A stretch of 64,000 nt of DNA from Desulfurococcales archaeon. Lineage in GTDB: Archaea; Thermoproteota; Thermoprotei_A; Sulfolobales; Desulfurococcaceae. The position numbers were made by a program, and so were the translations under genes. The notes beneath the pieces are model-generated. The model did not search any database. It had not been told where the DNA came from and saw nothing but the letters and a program-made list of their open reading frames with translations. This document shows, piece by piece, positions 44,491 to 53,342 of this stretch. Where the stretch lies: contig JALVYU010000031.1 in the NCBI GenBank assembly GCA_027022365.1, forward strand, positions 248,001-312,000. The letters run 5' to 3'. Every line of letters starts with the position of its first letter. Within the stretch, counting starts at the first letter, position 1.

Positions 44491-45966
44491 ATGTTAAGCC
44501 TTGAGTACTTCGTGTTATTTACGATCATTTCTTATATACTCATATTTATACCTATTAAGAACAAGGCTCTACAGATCGTTCTACGCATAACCTCATATCT
44601 ATTAATACTGGCCGCAATACCTTTCGGTTTTCTCGATTTCCTATCACTTATTTTCTTAGGTTTAGCGATCCCTGTAAGTCTTCTCACAAGCCTCTACAAT
44701 CTCTGGTATGGAGAGGCGAAGTACAGGGGCAAGAACCTGCAGGGCTTGATAGATGTCTTCAACTTATCGATCATATATACTTTCGCGGCACCCAACATGA
44801 TAGCCTTCATATCCCTCTGGACGCTGTCCGAGATAGTGGGTTTCCTACTGGTAAGCTTTGAGGGCGGCGACGAAGCATTCCGCGCTGGCTACAGGTTCTT
44901 CTTTCTCAAGAGCATGACATTCGAGCTGAGCGCTCTCACAGCCGTGATAATACTTGCTTATCACATAGGAATAGTTAATGCCCTGCTACTTCCGTTCGAC
45001 AAGCTACAGCCGATCAATATCGGGCTTATCTACTCGACACTAACGATTATCGGGTTCACGACCACCGCGGCCATAGCACCCTTCCATTTCTGGCTGCCAC
45101 ACGCACACAGCACAGCCCCGAGCAGCGGCTCAGCCGTGCTCAGCGGATTAACGGTGAAGATGGGGTTCTACGCCATCATTAGATTTGCGGGATTCTTTAA
45201 CTATCCGTCGAGTCTATGGTACATCATACTGGGGCTCAGTGCCGTGACGGCCTTCTACGGCTTCACAGTCCTCTTGGGTCAGAGGGATATCAAGAGACTC
45301 CTCGCCTACAGCACTATGGGCAATACAGGATTCATGATGGTGTTGCTAGCCATATATGCGCTGACAAACAATAATCTCGTATTCTACGCACTAATAGCGA
45401 ACATCTATGCCCATGGACTCTACAAGGCGAGCCTGTTCTTGAATACCGGCACAATACTTGTCCTCGCCCACACCCGCGACATGACGAGGTTGTCGGCCCT
45501 TGCAGCCTTCACGCCCACCAGTAGTCTCGGAGTCTTACTGACTGTATTGAGCGTGATAGGGGTTCCACCAACAATCGGCTTTACGGGCAAGCTATTAGCG
45601 ATAATTGCCTTAATAACGATCCAGTCGAAATCGCTGGAAATACTGGGCCTAGTGGTCACAGCCTACGCCATATTGGTTAGCATAGTCTACGGCTTCAATA
45701 TCATGGGTATTCATTGGAGAGCCGGCACAATAGGTTTCAAGCCGCGCAGCATACCAATGTATCCTCAAATAATAGAGCTCATACTTTCCACGCTTAGTAT
45801 TATTTATGGAATAGTCCTACTCATGTTCTTCAACCTTGGAGCCCTACAAGTCCTAGTAATAATAAACTCCTTTAGCCTCCTCCTAGTCCTCGGGCTTGTA
45901 GCTGTCTTCTACTACAACATAAAGCCGAGACTATCAAGGGAGCTGAGCGTATATGCCGGCGCCTGA
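44491..45966 (+). CDS. Antiporter-like membrane subunit 1 (NuoL/M/N, MrpD family)
   Basis: The 491-residue protein has about 14 membrane helices and the proton-translocating family core, including APFHFWLPHAHSTAPSSGS and RLLAYSTMGNTGFM. The helix-5 glutamate (LWTLSEIVGF) is present. The helix-7 lysine, usually in a [AF]K[SA]A motif before PxHxWLP, is replaced: the segment reads GFTTTAAIAPFHFW. It is the first gene of the hydrogenase operon and overlaps the next by 14 bases. It may be a structural or altered pump module. Confidence 0.92.
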   Translation: MLSLEYFVLFTIISYILIFIPIKNKALQIVLRITSYLLILAAIPFGFLDFLSLIFLGLAIPVSLLTSLYNLWYGEAKYRGKNLQGLIDVFNLSIIYTFAAPNMIAFISLWTLSEIVGFLLVSFEGGDEAFRAGYRFFFLKSMTFELSALTAVIILAYHIGIVNALLLPFDKLQPINIGLIYSTLTIIGFTTTAAIAPFHFWLPHAHSTAPSSGSAVLSGLTVKMGFYAIIRFAGFFNYPSSLWYIILGLSAVTAFYGFTVLLGQRDIKRLLAYSTMGNTGFMMVLLAIYALTNNNLVFYALIANIYAHGLYKASLFLNTGTILVLAHTRDMTRLSALAAFTPTSSLGVLLTVLSVIGVPPTIGFTGKLLAIIALITIQSKSLEILGLVVTAYAILVSIVYGFNIMGIHWRAGTIGFKPRSIPMYPQIIELILSTLSIIYGIVLLMFFNLGALQVLVIINSFSLLLVLGLVAVFYYNIKPRLSRELSVYAGA

Positions 45967-47512
45967 CCCGTTTCAGGGCCTCACAGCCATACTTGGCATT
46001 AAGTACGTGTTGTTGTTAGTGGCTATTGCCCCGCTAATAGCTGGTAGCCTACTAGTGGACGGGATGAGGAGACTGGGCCGTGGGCTCAGGTTGTTCGCTT
46101 ATTCCTTCATGATATTCCTCGCCATAGCAGATTATCTGTGGCTACACATACTTCTACCGCTATCATACCCGTTCCTCGTACTACTCGGCGCTGTGGGCTT
46201 AGCCATCACGCTTTACACGGAAGGATACTCAAGAGTACTACTAGGCATGGCCCGCCCCCTACAGATCATCGTGGAGATACTCTCGGTCTCACTTCTCCTC
46301 CTATTCACCTCGACACTCCTCATAGAATTTGTAATGTACTGGATACTAACGGAGCTCATAGGCTTCATCATAATCATATTTGATGGGACAAGGGAGTCCT
46401 GGAGAGCAGCGATTACCTATCTCGTGATAGGTGCATTGACAGCCGATTTCAGCCTCTTCACCCTACTAGCGGTGGTGGCGGAGAAGGTCGGCTTGACTGC
46501 TCTCTTTTCAATGACCCTCCAAGCGGTCATGTTTCAAGGCATACATGTCGGGCCGTTCTTGACTATATTGATACTGCTTGGATTCATAGCAAAATCAGCG
46601 CTTGTCCCCCTGCATTTCTGGCTCCCAGAAGCGTACACGCTTGCCCCTAGTCCTGCCTCGGCGAGTTTCAGTGGGATCATGGAGAAGATGAGTATTTTTG
46701 GAGTACTCTTAGTGACTAGATTGGTCGGGCTCGACCCACGGGTCACTATTGGCTTATTCTTAGGGCTTGGAACCATAACGATATTTTACGCGGCAACACA
46801 AGCTATGCTGCAGACCGACGCTAAGAAGCTGTTAAGCTATAGTACGATGGCTTACAGCGGTTGCCTCATGACGCTCCTAGCACTATACCTTGCATCCGGC
46901 ATGAGCTTCACAATGTACCTAGCCATAATATTCCTAATGTTTGCTCATGGCTTATCTAAGAGCCTCTTATTCCTCAATGCTGGGACCATGGAGATACTAG
47001 CTAACACCCGCGAGATATATAGACTAGGATACCTTGCTAGGATAGACCGCAACGGCGCTTTCTCGATCGTTATTGGCGGGATAAGCCTACTGGGAGTCCC
47101 CTCGACGATAGGATTTGTCGGGAAGCTCTACGCTATAATAGCTTTGATCACCACGTATTTCAGCGTGGGATCAATAGTTCTTCCAGCAATAGTGGCATTC
47201 ATCTATTTATCATCGACAGGCATAGTCTACACTCTAAAGTATCTCGGCTGCTATTATGGAGGCTATAAACCCCTTATAAGTGGTGTAGAGAAATACTACC
47301 TTCTAGACCTAGGTGAAGCGCTTGGCGTTGCATCGATAATAGTGTTCGGTGCAGCGAGCTCAATATACTTGTATCTGCTAGGTCTAACACCATACATTAT
47401 AGTGGCTAACCTTGCCATGCTGGCGATCCTCGGTGTAATGCTCTACATTGTGAGGAAGAAGGGGATACAGTACCGTGAAGACGAGCCCTGGCTGGGAGGT
47501 GCATACCCGTGA
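45953..47512 (+). CDS. Antiporter-like membrane subunit 2 (NuoL/M/N, MrpD family)
   Basis: The 519-residue protein has about 14 membrane helices. The helix-5 glutamate (MYWILTELIGF) and the helix-7 lysine (GFIAKSALVPLHFWLPEA) are both present, as is KKLLSYSTMAYSGC, so it should be a competent ion-pumping module. It overlaps both neighbours. It is the second of three antiporter-like subunits in the operon. Confidence 0.93.
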   Translation: MPAPDPFQGLTAILGIKYVLLLVAIAPLIAGSLLVDGMRRLGRGLRLFAYSFMIFLAIADYLWLHILLPLSYPFLVLLGAVGLAITLYTEGYSRVLLGMARPLQIIVEILSVSLLLLFTSTLLIEFVMYWILTELIGFIIIIFDGTRESWRAAITYLVIGALTADFSLFTLLAVVAEKVGLTALFSMTLQAVMFQGIHVGPFLTILILLGFIAKSALVPLHFWLPEAYTLAPSPASASFSGIMEKMSIFGVLLVTRLVGLDPRVTIGLFLGLGTITIFYAATQAMLQTDAKKLLSYSTMAYSGCLMTLLALYLASGMSFTMYLAIIFLMFAHGLSKSLLFLNAGTMEILANTREIYRLGYLARIDRNGAFSIVIGGISLLGVPSTIGFVGKLYAIIALITTYFSVGSIVLPAIVAFIYLSSTGIVYTLKYLGCYYGGYKPLISGVEKYYLLDLGEALGVASIIVFGAASSIYLYLLGLTPYIIVANLAMLAILGVMLYIVRKKGIQYREDEPWLGGAYP

Positions 47513-47814
47513 GCTATACCCGGGCTTCAATAGTTTATGGTATCGATAAGTTGTTGGAGAAGATTAAGAAGGGAGTCGCTAAGCTAAAGGGCCCTATCGG
47601 CAGGATAGCGGCGACCATCGTCGTTGCACCCGTCATCCTTGGACAGAAAACGGAGAACGCGATCATATCATTCTCTAATAAGCTGGCCCGGAAGATCAAC
47701 GAGGCCCAGAGAAGCCTCGAGGAAAGCCTAACAATGGCGAGCCTCTATATAGGCTTCCTCATGACAACAGCAATAGTGCTTGCAACGGTGATCATGTATG
47801 TGGCTGGCCATTAG
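47509..47814 (+). CDS. Small membrane subunit, MbhI-like candidate
   Basis: The 101-residue protein has a basic amphipathic N-terminal half, a long charged helix (ENAIISFSNKLARKINEAQR) and one C-terminal membrane helix (about 77-97). A long amphipathic helix plus an end anchor recalls the lateral helix of NuoL-like subunits, which MbhI supplies as a separate protein in the archaeal membrane-bound hydrogenase. That match is by layout, not sequence. It starts with GTG overlapping the previous stop, and overlaps the NuoH-like gene by 17 bases. Confidence 0.65.
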   Translation: MSYTRASIVYGIDKLLEKIKKGVAKLKGPIGRIAATIVVAPVILGQKTENAIISFSNKLARKINEAQRSLEESLTMASLYIGFLMTTAIVLATVIMYVAGH

Positions 47815-48703
47815 CCTCTACATAGTGTTCCTGCTGGTCTTCCTGCTCATACCGCCGCTCTATGACGGTATTGAGAGGAAGATACGTGCTAAGCTACACA
47901 GCCGTATAGGTCCTCCAACCCTGCTCCAGACTTGGTACGATATACTTAAACTGTTCAAGAAAGAACTAGTGATAACCGATACTGGTTTGGCCTCGGTGCT
48001 CTTATCAGGCCTCCTAATAGCGACAGTTATAATCACAGCATCCACTCTCCCGCTAGGCTTCAGCACGCCTATAACCAGCAGTGGATCCAGCCTTGTCCTA
48101 TTCACAGTACTCTTGATCGGGTGTCAGCTCCTATGGGTCAGTCTGACCCTAACGCCCGGTAATCCATATGCTACTATAGGTGTTTTCAGGGAAGCCTTGA
48201 TCGGTATGATCAATGAGTTCTTCCTTGTGATGGGCCTCGTGGCCTTGATGTTCTATACCGGTTCGCCAAGCTTTGATGGGATGATATGGGCGAGGCCTAG
48301 TTTAACATACTTGCTTATCTTTATCCTCTTAGCTGTATCAGCCTTTATCGGGTCAGGCAGAATACCGTATGACATCGCTGAGGCTGAGCCGGAGCTCGCT
48401 AGCGGCGTTCTCATAGAGTTCTCTGGCCCCCTCCTAGGTATAACCTTGTATAGCCATTACCTGAAGCGGGCTATACTCTACGGGTTATTGGCTGACATGA
48501 TATTATTGCCTCTAACAAGGATCATCGGGGTAGCGGTGTCCGCATTAATTTATCCAGTCATGGTTCTCGCAATATGGATAGTGTTCGCCGTGATAAGCGT
48601 TATGCTTGGCAGGACACGTGTCGATATAGCCCCCAGATCCATGCTTAAGATCTATATTCCATTAACGATCGCCATGCTAATCGCATGGCTAGCAGGAGTG
48701 TGA
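47798..48703 (+). CDS. NuoH/HyfC/MbhM-like membrane subunit
   Basis: The 301-residue protein has about eight membrane helices. The family loops are clear: ERKIRAKLHSRIGPP near residue 25 and SGRIPYDIAEAEPELASGV near residue 185, then IEFSGPLLG. This subunit connects the hydrophilic arm to the pumping subunits and carries the glutamates that couple electron transfer to ion movement. The gene ends 5 bases before the large-subunit start chosen below. Confidence 0.95.
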   Translation: MWLAISLYIVFLLVFLLIPPLYDGIERKIRAKLHSRIGPPTLLQTWYDILKLFKKELVITDTGLASVLLSGLLIATVIITASTLPLGFSTPITSSGSSLVLFTVLLIGCQLLWVSLTLTPGNPYATIGVFREALIGMINEFFLVMGLVALMFYTGSPSFDGMIWARPSLTYLLIFILLAVSAFIGSGRIPYDIAEAEPELASGVLIEFSGPLLGITLYSHYLKRAILYGLLADMILLPLTRIIGVAVSALIYPVMVLAIWIVFAVISVMLGRTRVDIAPRSMLKIYIPLTIAMLIAWLAGV

Positions 48704-48708
48704 TCATT

Positions 48709-50358
48709 ATGAGCGTCGAAGAAATACTGGATATAATTAGAGAGAAGCTCGGAGGCATAGCCGAGGACATAAGGTACGTGGAGTCAGCAGGAATAATAGT
48801 GCGCGTGAAGCCAGTCAATTTGCGCGAGGCCTCACATATAGTACATGATGTATTGGATGCCTACTTCAGGACGATGATGGCTGTTGATGAGCGCCCGATA
48901 AACAATACTTTTGCCGCATACTATGTGTATGGCCTAGACGATAAAGGCATAAACATCATCATAGAGACACATGCAGATCCATACACGCCTGTGCTCCCAA
49001 GCATAGCGGACATTGTGCCCGCCGCAGACTGGTATGAGCTAGAAGCATGGGATCTCCTCGGTATAAGGTTCAAGGACAGGAAGCTCTATAGATTCGTTCT
49101 ACCGGACGACTGGCCCGAAGGCCTATATCCTCTGAGGAAGGATGTCGACTACACTGCGCGTCCAAGCCCGAGGATAACCTATAAGCCACCCCTCCAGGGC
49201 CCGAGGCTACCGGTTGGCCCGTATCACCCAGCGCTCCACGAGCCCGAGTACTTCGAGCTATTCGTTGAGGGGGAAAGAGTAGTAGATGTGGAGTACAACG
49301 GCTTCCACGTACACCGCGGCATCGAGAAGCTGGCTGAGAGCCCGAGGTTCACATACCAGAAGGTCCCGTTCCTAGCTGAGCGTATATGTGGTATATGCGG
49401 CTTCGTCCACAGCGTAGCCTATACGCTGAGCGTTGAAAACGCTGCAAAAATAGAGGTTCCGGAGCGGGCGCAGTATATCCGCAGTATCGTCCTCGAGGTG
49501 GAGAGGCTTCACAGCCACCTGCTCTGGCTTGGAGTAGCCTGCCACCTCTTAGGCTACGACGCGGGCTTCATGCATTCTTGGAGGATCCGTGAGAAAGTAA
49601 TGGTACTAGCCGAGCTCCTCACAGGCAGCAGGAAGACCTATGGCATAAACCTTGTGGGCGGCGTGAGGAAGGATATCAACATGGACAAGATAACTGCAAT
49701 AAGGAACACGCTCGCATGGCTCCGCAGCGAGTTCGCTAAGCTAGCAGACCTGGTGACGAGCGTCCCCCAGATAGTTAGGAGGGCTAGGGGTACAGGAGTA
49801 CTGCCCAGAGATGAGGCGAGGAAGCTGAGCGTAGTCGGGCCTGTTGCAAGGGCTTCCGGGCTGGACAGGGATGTCAGGCGTGACTACCCGTACTGCGCTT
49901 ACAAGGACGTGTCATTCAGGGTGCCGGTCTATACTGAGGGCGATAACCTCGCGAGATTAATGGTCAGGGTTGAAGAAATCTTTGAGTCCATGGACATAAT
50001 AGATCAGCTACTAGACAAGCTGCCGGGTGGATCGATAATGGCTGAGAAGATAGAGGTGCCGGAGGGACTCATAGGCATTGGCAACGTGGAGGCGCCTCGT
50101 GGAGAAGACATACATGTCGTAATAACCGGGCGGGGCAGACCATATCGTTGGAGGGTCCGCGCACCAACATATCAGAACATCCCGGCCCTTAAGGTCATGC
50201 TACGGGACACGCCCCTAGCGGATGCGCCTCTGACGATCGCCAGCATAGATCCTTGTTTCTCGTGCACTGATAGAATAGTAGTGATCGATCTAAAGACGGG
50301 CAAGAAGGAGAAGCTACAAACAGTATCAATACCTGGTGGATGCGGGTGTGAGATATGA
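48709..50358 (+). CDS. Group 4 [NiFe]-hydrogenase large subunit, NuoC-NuoD fusion
   Basis: The product is about 549 residues. The first 155 are the NuoC-like domain (ADWYELEAWDLLGIRF) and the rest is the NuoD-like large subunit. All four nickel-site cysteines are present: RICGIC (Cys 227 and 230) and DPCFSC (Cys 516 and 519). It should therefore be a true hydrogenase, unlike the related Mbx/MBS sulfane reductases that have lost some of them. A tail of 30 residues follows the last Cys and may be cleaved on maturation. ATG at 48709 follows GGAGTG; an earlier ATG at 48685 overlaps the previous gene. No hyp maturation gene is in the window. Confidence 0.95.
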   Translation: MSVEEILDIIREKLGGIAEDIRYVESAGIIVRVKPVNLREASHIVHDVLDAYFRTMMAVDERPINNTFAAYYVYGLDDKGINIIIETHADPYTPVLPSIADIVPAADWYELEAWDLLGIRFKDRKLYRFVLPDDWPEGLYPLRKDVDYTARPSPRITYKPPLQGPRLPVGPYHPALHEPEYFELFVEGERVVDVEYNGFHVHRGIEKLAESPRFTYQKVPFLAERICGICGFVHSVAYTLSVENAAKIEVPERAQYIRSIVLEVERLHSHLLWLGVACHLLGYDAGFMHSWRIREKVMVLAELLTGSRKTYGINLVGGVRKDINMDKITAIRNTLAWLRSEFAKLADLVTSVPQIVRRARGTGVLPRDEARKLSVVGPVARASGLDRDVRRDYPYCAYKDVSFRVPVYTEGDNLARLMVRVEEIFESMDIIDQLLDKLPGGSIMAEKIEVPEGLIGIGNVEAPRGEDIHVVITGRGRPYRWRVRAPTYQNIPALKVMLRDTPLADAPLTIASIDPCFSCTDRIVVIDLKTGKKEKLQTVSIPGGCGCEI

Positions 50359-50894
50359 GTCTCAAGAAGCTCCTCAAACCCTTCAAGCTGATCAGCATTG
50401 CGCGCAGGAGCGGAGTGGTCACCGTACTCTATCCCTACCAGAAGTCATTGATAACCACCGAGTTCCGTGGGAAGATAAGCATCGACGCCACAAAGTGTAT
50501 GGGCTGTGGCGCATGCGTAAATGCCTGTCCACCGAACGCACTAACTCTATCACGAAGAGATGACACAATCATACTAAACTATTTCATAGGAAGATGTATT
50601 TTCTGCGGACGCTGTGCAGAGGTATGTCCCGTCGGAGCAATAACGGTTACACACGAATTCGAGCTGGCATCAACAAGTACTAGGGATCTGAACGAGAGCC
50701 TCGTTCACCGTATTGAGAGGTGCAGTGGTTGCGGCGGAGGACTAGGGGCTACGAGCAGGATGCTACAATACGTGATCCTGCATAGCCCGGCCTCCGAGAA
50801 CTACGTACACCTATGTCCCGACTGCAGGAAGAAGAAGCTCATACAATCCCTGGCAATGAAGATGGGTGCGAGGACTGAAGACTATGAGGGTTGA
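50355..50894 (+). CDS. NuoI/HycF-like two-cluster ferredoxin subunit
   Basis: The 179-residue protein has two [4Fe-4S] motifs, CMGCGACVNACPPNA and CIFCGRCAEVCPVGA (residues 48-96), which carry electrons from ferredoxin to the hydrogenase. The C-terminal 50 residues hold a further CSGCGG and LCPDCRKKK pair, similar in layout to the end of HycF/HyfH, and may bind zinc or iron. It starts with ATG overlapping the large subunit's stop (ATGA). Confidence 0.94.
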   Translation: MSLKKLLKPFKLISIARRSGVVTVLYPYQKSLITTEFRGKISIDATKCMGCGACVNACPPNALTLSRRDDTIILNYFIGRCIFCGRCAEVCPVGAITVTHEFELASTSTRDLNESLVHRIERCSGCGGGLGATSRMLQYVILHSPASENYVHLCPDCRKKKLIQSLAMKMGARTEDYEG

Positions 50895-51357
50895 CCCGCT
50901 CAAGAAGAGCATATGGGTTTTCCACCTGAACACTGGTAGCTGTAACGCCTGCGACATAGAAATACTCGATGCACTAACACCATATTTTGACGTTGAGAGG
51001 TTCGGGATAAAGCTCGTCGCCTCCCCACGGCACGCGGACCTAGTACTCCTTACTGGGCCGATAACTAGGAAGACTCTCCCTAAAGTGATCAATGCTCTGC
51101 GCGCTGTTCCCCGTCCACGCTATGTCTTAGCCATAGGGGCGTGTGCCGTAGGCGGGGGAATATGGTATGATACCTACAGCGTGATAGGCGGTGTTGAGGA
51201 GCTGAAGAAGATACTCGAGGAGAACGGGATCGAGATAGATAGGATAGTCTATGTACCCGGATGCCCTGCCAGGCCTGAGGCGATAATATATGGTGTGGCA
51301 GTACTCCTCGGCCTCGTCGAGCAGAAAGTTCACGGGGAGGTGAAGATCGCTGAGTAA
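50884..51357 (+). CDS. NuoB/MbhJ-like hydrogenase small subunit
   Basis: The product is about 157 residues from the ATG at 50884; a GTG at 50866 is also in frame. The proximal [4Fe-4S] ligands are in GSCNACDIEILD, GACAVGGGIWYD and VPGCPARPEAI. This subunit hands electrons to the nickel site. It overlaps the ferredoxin gene by 11 bases and the following CTG-start gene by 8. Confidence 0.94.
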   Translation: MRVDPLKKSIWVFHLNTGSCNACDIEILDALTPYFDVERFGIKLVASPRHADLVLLTGPITRKTLPKVINALRAVPRPRYVLAIGACAVGGGIWYDTYSVIGGVEELKKILEENGIEIDRIVYVPGCPARPEAIIYGVAVLLGLVEQKVHGEVKIAE

Positions 51358-51610
51358 AGTCAAGATATACCTCTGCACTTACCATGACGAGAAACCAGAG
51401 CTTTCGGCAAGACATTTCATATCGTCGATAGGGCACTGCTACCACGTTGCCGATGCAGAGCTCGCGGAGCTAGGCCTCGATGAGAAAACATTAGAGAAGC
51501 TTAGGCTCCGCGGCGAGGTAAACCTCTACGAAAACAAATACTTCGAGAAAATACTGGGTCGGCCACATGAGGACCTTGAATATCTGAAGATCAGGCTCGC
51601 GGAGGGCTGA
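51350..51610 (+). CDS. Small unknown protein of the hydrogenase operon with a CTG start
   Basis: An open frame of 87 codons fills the 260 bases between the NuoB-like and MrpF-like genes, but it has no ATG, GTG or TTG at its beginning. CTG at 51350 lies six bases after GGTGA (51339-51343), the same site and spacing used by many genes here, so a CTG start is likely. The product of 86 residues is soluble and begins LSKVKIYLCTYHDEKPEL, with a Cys/His group (LCTYH, GHCYHV) that could bind a metal, then charged helices. I do not know the family. It may be a peripheral subunit or assembly factor. Confidence 0.7.
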   Translation: MSKVKIYLCTYHDEKPELSARHFISSIGHCYHVADAELAELGLDEKTLEKLRLRGEVNLYENKYFEKILGRPHEDLEYLKIRLAEG

Positions 51611-51617
51611 AAGGATC

Positions 51618-51905
51618 GTGATATCCCTTCACGACGAGGTAACCCTGTTCATCATGATTGTGTTTCCGTTATACCTACTTGCCTTCACGCTCTACATCAT
51701 AAGAGCTGTCCGGGGACCCACTATACCTGATACTGTCCTCGCGATAGATGCGCTGAGCTTTGATATAGCGGCATTCCTAGCACTACTAGCAATAATATAC
51801 CAGTCTCCAATCCTGATCGCCTGCACGATAGTCTTGGCTCTCTGGGTCTACGCCCTCGACATCTATGTATCCAAGTACTTCACAGCCGAGGAGATGGGTG
51901 ATTAG
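51618..51905 (+). CDS. MrpF/MnhF-like antiporter subunit
   Basis: The 95-residue protein has three membrane helices and the family's RAVRGPTIPDTVLAIDALS motif between helices 1 and 2. It is a small core subunit of the Mrp Na+/H+ antiporter module. The start is GTG. It leads the Mrp part of the operon, 2 bases before the MrpG-like gene. Confidence 0.93.
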   Translation: MISLHDEVTLFIMIVFPLYLLAFTLYIIRAVRGPTIPDTVLAIDALSFDIAAFLALLAIIYQSPILIACTIVLALWVYALDIYVSKYFTAEEMGD

Positions 51906-51907
51906 AC

Positions 51908-52288
51908 ATGTTACTCAACGCCCTGCTCATATTTATCGGTGAGGCCCTAGTAGCGATAGGGGTATTCTGCGACCTAGCCGCCAGCATAGGCATGATAAGA
52001 TTCCCGAACTTCTATACCAGGCTCCACGCGGCCACGGTAGGCACGATAGGCGGAGCGGTTGTCCCGCTGATCGGCGTAGCGCTCATGGCTCTAGGCGCAG
52101 ACTGGCTCGGCAACTACAGGTTCTTCTTGGCGGGTGCTAGTATTGTCGCAGGGATATTGATCCTCCTCCTAGCCCCCGTGGGCTCCCACGTACTTGCACA
52201 GGCCGCCCATAAGGCTGGGCTGGCTTCCCATGAACCTATTGCTTTCGATCACCTCGAGGAGGATCGTAGGAGGGGTGAGAAGGAGTGA
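51908..52288 (+). CDS. MrpG/MnhG-like antiporter subunit
   Basis: The 126-residue protein has three membrane helices and the MrpG motif GMIRFPNFYTRLHAATVGT near residue 30. A charged tail of about 25 residues faces the cytoplasm. Its stop overlaps the following start by four bases. Confidence 0.93.
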   Translation: MLLNALLIFIGEALVAIGVFCDLAASIGMIRFPNFYTRLHAATVGTIGGAVVPLIGVALMALGADWLGNYRFFLAGASIVAGILILLLAPVGSHVLAQAAHKAGLASHEPIAFDHLEEDRRRGEKE

Positions 52289-52542
52289 TCGAGGTATTCA
52301 CTCTAGCCTTCCTGATGCTGGTAAGCGTGGCGAGCGTTGTAGCCGCTTATCTAGCGATACGTGAACGGGACATGGTTAAAGCCATCGTGTACTCCGCAAT
52401 ACAGAGCGCCATGTATGCCCTGATCTTCTATGTCCTTATGGCGCCCGACATAGTGCTGGTCTACATACCCGTCTCTGTAGGGATAACCCCGGCTGTACTG
52501 CTCTTTGTAACGAAGAAGACCGAGAGATATGATGGTGATTAG
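52285..52542 (+). CDS. MbhD-like subunit (DUF4040, part of MrpA)
   Basis: The 85-residue protein has three membrane helices. AYLAIRERDMVKAIVYSAIQ and APDIVLVYIPVSVGITPAVLL-type segments mark it as the piece equivalent to the C-terminal part of MrpA (MbhD in Thermococcales). The start is GTG overlapping the mrpG-like stop. Confidence 0.88.
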   Translation: MIEVFTLAFLMLVSVASVVAAYLAIRERDMVKAIVYSAIQSAMYALIFYVLMAPDIVLVYIPVSVGITPAVLLFVTKKTERYDGD

Positions 52543-52544
52543 CT

Positions 52545-53342
52545 ATGAAGGCCAGCGAATTATTCGTGCTGGTATCGATAATAGTGTTCATATTCAGCCT
52601 GGCCTACATCACAAGCCTTGGGGGCCTGGGCCAGCTACCCCCAGTAAATGTTAGATTGCTTGCTCAACGCTACCTTGAGCTCACATGGAATCCGCTCAAA
52701 CCATTCATGAGTAGCAGCGGCTACGAGAGCGTAACGGCTATTGTATGGGATTTCCGCGGCCTAGACACTTTCTTCGAAACAGCTGTGTTCTACGGCGCGA
52801 TCATAGCCGCCATAGCGATCTATAGGGGAGTCAAGATAACCGGTAAGGGGAGAACAACCGGTATGAGCCCGATAGCAAGGACGATCACGAGGCTCAGCAT
52901 AATACTGATACCAACGGTTGCGGCCAGCATAGCGCTTCACGGACACCTTACCCCGGGCGGAGGCTTCCAAGCAGGTAGCGTCGCGACAGTAGTCGTGGTG
53001 CTTATCATTATGGTCTTCGGAAGGAAAGCCCTGATCCGGAAGGGGATGACGAAGGCCCGAATACTGCTGTTCAGGAGCCTCGGCCTCCTGGGAATAGGTT
53101 TCACCGCAGTAGCGATACTACTGGCAGGCATCATCCTAGGTCTAAACGCCTATATATTCCAGAACCAGCCAAAACCATTCGCGCCGCTCGGATTCCCCAA
53201 GCTATACGACGGCATGATACTCGGTGGAAGCCTGCTCCTCTTCAACCTCTTCGAGTTCATAGCAGTAACCGCTGGCTTCACGCTTGTACTCCTACTGCTT
53301 AGCCTTGGAGAAGAAGAAGTGAGGGGTGTGGTGGAGAAGTGA
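52545..53342 (+). CDS. MbhE-MbhF fusion (MnhB domain)
   Basis: The 265-residue protein joins two subunits that are separate in Thermococcus Mbh. Residues 1-95 match the MbhE type (VTAIVWDFRGLDTFFETAVF before a helix). Residues 108-260 form the MnhB domain with HGHLTPGGGFQAGSVAT and four helices. The MnhB motif is intact. The gene overlaps the MrpC-like gene by four bases. Confidence 0.88.
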   Translation: MKASELFVLVSIIVFIFSLAYITSLGGLGQLPPVNVRLLAQRYLELTWNPLKPFMSSSGYESVTAIVWDFRGLDTFFETAVFYGAIIAAIAIYRGVKITGKGRTTGMSPIARTITRLSIILIPTVAASIALHGHLTPGGGFQAGSVATVVVVLIIMVFGRKALIRKGMTKARILLFRSLGLLGIGFTAVAILLAGIILGLNAYIFQNQPKPFAPLGFPKLYDGMILGGSLLLFNLFEFIAVTAGFTLVLLLLSLGEEEVRGVVEK

